Source: Pollutimonas nitritireducens
Lineage (GTDB): Bacteria; Pseudomonadota; Gammaproteobacteria; Burkholderiales; Burkholderiaceae_B
DNA length: 64,000 nt
Assembly: GCF_002849615.1 (NCBI RefSeq)
Contig: NZ_PDNV01000006.1
Coordinates: forward strand, 248,001-312,000
Direction of reading: 5' to 3'
In this document: positions 63,274 through 64,000 of the stretch, piece after piece
How the letters are laid out: each line of letters opens with the position of its first letter
Numbering within the stretch: position 1 is the first letter of the stretch
Notes under the pieces: generated by a model
The model's database searches: none
Told to the model about the DNA's origin: nothing
What the model saw: only the letters and a program-made list of their open reading frames with translations
Program-made: the position numbers and the translations under genes

Positions 63274-64000
63274 TTAACCGTAGCGGCCCCCTGTCACGTG
63301 CAGTACTTCACCGCTAATGAAGGCGGCGCACTCGCTGGCCAGAAACGCAACCGCGTTGGCCACATCGTCCGGATGGCCGGCCCGTTTGACCGGCTGAGAC
63401 TGTATTGCCCGTTCCTTGATGGTTTCGTATGTGGGCAGGGCCTGCACCATCTCGGTATCCATGAAGCCGGGCGCGACGCAGTTGGCCGTAATGCCGTAGC
63501 GGCCCTCTTCAAGTGATAGCGCCTTTGCCATGCCAATCAGTCCCGCCTTTGCCGCGGAGTAGTTTGCCTGCGTAGGGTTGCCGAAATGGGCACGTGAACT
63601 TATATTAATGATGCGTCCCCAACCCTGTTCTATCATTGATGGCATCACCGCCCGTGTCGCGAGGAACGCGCCCTTTAGCATGACGTTCATAACTTGATCC
63701 CAGTCGTCTTCCGACATCTTGACCAAGTATTTATCACGCGGGAAGCCGGCGTTGTTGACAAGAATATGAACGTTTCCGAATGTGCTCACGGTTTCTTCCA
63801 CCAAGCGCTCTACATCCTGCGCCCGCGTTATATCGCCCGCAACGCAGTGAGCGCTCAGGCCCTCGTCTCGCAACGACGCCGCCACCTCCTGCGCAGAGCC
63901 TTCGGTGATGTCTGTAATAACCACGCTTGCGCCTTCCCGCGCTAGCCGACGGGCCGTCGCCGCACCAAGACCACGCGCCGAACCGGTTACGATAGCTACT
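63274..64000 (-). CDS. SDR, 3-oxoacyl-ACP/CoA reductase type, 5' end outside window
   Basis: At least 241 residues of a FabG-like SDR; the frame is open to the window edge. It begins in VAIVTGSARGLGAATARRL (NAD(P) motif), then HILVNNAGFPRDKY, NISSRAHFG and YSAAKAG with intact Tyr and Lys, and APGFMDTEMV. An internal ATG at 63924 is not the start. Likely a 3-hydroxyacyl-CoA dehydrogenase or 3-ketoacyl reductase of the same unit as the thiolase. Confidence 0.93.
   Translation of the reverse strand, partial: VAIVTGSARGLGAATARRLAREGASVVITDITEGSAQEVAASLRDEGLSAHCVAGDITRAQDVERLVEETVSTFGNVHILVNNAGFPRDKYLVKMSEDDWDQVMNVMLKGAFLATRAVMPSMIEQGWGRIINISSRAHFGNPTQANYSAAKAGLIGMAKALSLEEGRYGITANCVAPGFMDTEMVQALPTYETIKERAIQSQPVKRAGHPDDVANAVAFLASECAAFISGEVLHVTGGRYG

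Noticed and set aside
1-64000. CRISPR arrays, tRNA or rRNA genes
   Set aside because: No spaced direct repeats of CRISPR type, no cloverleaf or rRNA-like sequence noticed; the only regular repeats are the oriV iterons.

Overview
The window looks like a Burkholderiales (Betaproteobacteria, probably Alcaligenaceae) replicon. This rests on the many orphan Bug-type (TctC) periplasmic receptors, the CaiB/BaiF CoA-transferases and the branched-chain-type ABC system, all typical of Bordetella/Achromobacter relatives. It joins a conjugative plasmid backbone (1 to about 20.1 kb) to a large CoA-thioester catabolic region (about 21.1 to 64 kb). A graveyard of insertion-sequence fragments (20.1-20.8 kb) lies between them. 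There are no tRNA, rRNA or CRISPR signals.

Plasmid backbone. Positions 1-5445 hold the end of a VirB/Trw type IV secretion operon (virB5 to virB11; virB1-B4 would lie upstream of the window). A TrfA-family replication initiator follows, with an iteron origin just downstream (five 18-bp iterons, a DnaA box, 11-bp AT-rich repeats). Next come an unrecognised gene, a three-gene unit resembling R388 StbABC / RP4 TraKLM, a TrwB-type coupling ATPase, and a TrwC-type (MobF) relaxase-helicase. A reverse-strand gene that looks like foreign cargo sits between the coupling ATPase and the relaxase. It encodes a 663-residue GHKL ATPase fused to a C-terminal PD-(D/E)XK domain of the Shedu/SduA (DUF4263) kind, and is the best candidate here for a little-known defence system. 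Beyond the relaxase lie a broken SRAP gene, a long perfect inverted repeat, and a leftward block radC (frameshifted), DUF3560 and ssb. The first two of these are preceded by related leader sequences.

Catabolic region. Leftward block 21.1-32.5 kb: Bug receptor, CaiB, enoyl-CoA hydratase, FAD dehydrogenase, small membrane protein, alpha/beta hydrolase fold protein, and a complete LivFGMHK importer. Next is a divergent TetR-family regulator. Leftward block 41.1-33.5 kb: EthD-like protein, acyl-CoA ligase, two SDRs, acyl-CoA dehydrogenase, maleate-isomerase-like protein, and a thiolase-fold/DUF35 pair. An intact IS5-family element (41.3-42.8 kb) follows. Rightward block 43.3-51.8 kb: CaiB, Bug, enoyl-CoA hydratase, dienoyl-CoA reductase, MaoC hydratase, NMO-type flavoprotein, Bug, DUF2889. 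Rightward block 52.8-56.5 kb: CaiB and a second DUF35/thiolase-fold pair. Last is a leftward block with Bug, a CoA-transferase, two IclR regulators, a thiolase and an SDR. Together these would import a carboxylate, activate it to a CoA ester, and degrade it by dehydrogenation, hydration, carbon-carbon cleavage and thiolysis. The substrate cannot be read from the sequence; an alicyclic or isoprenoid-like acid is one possibility.

Regulation. An 18-bp imperfect palindrome, consensus AATGGACGTTCATTCATT, occurs upstream of six transcription units in this region. It is probably the operator of the TetR-family protein encoded at 32.7 kb and would tie about 35 kb into one regulon.
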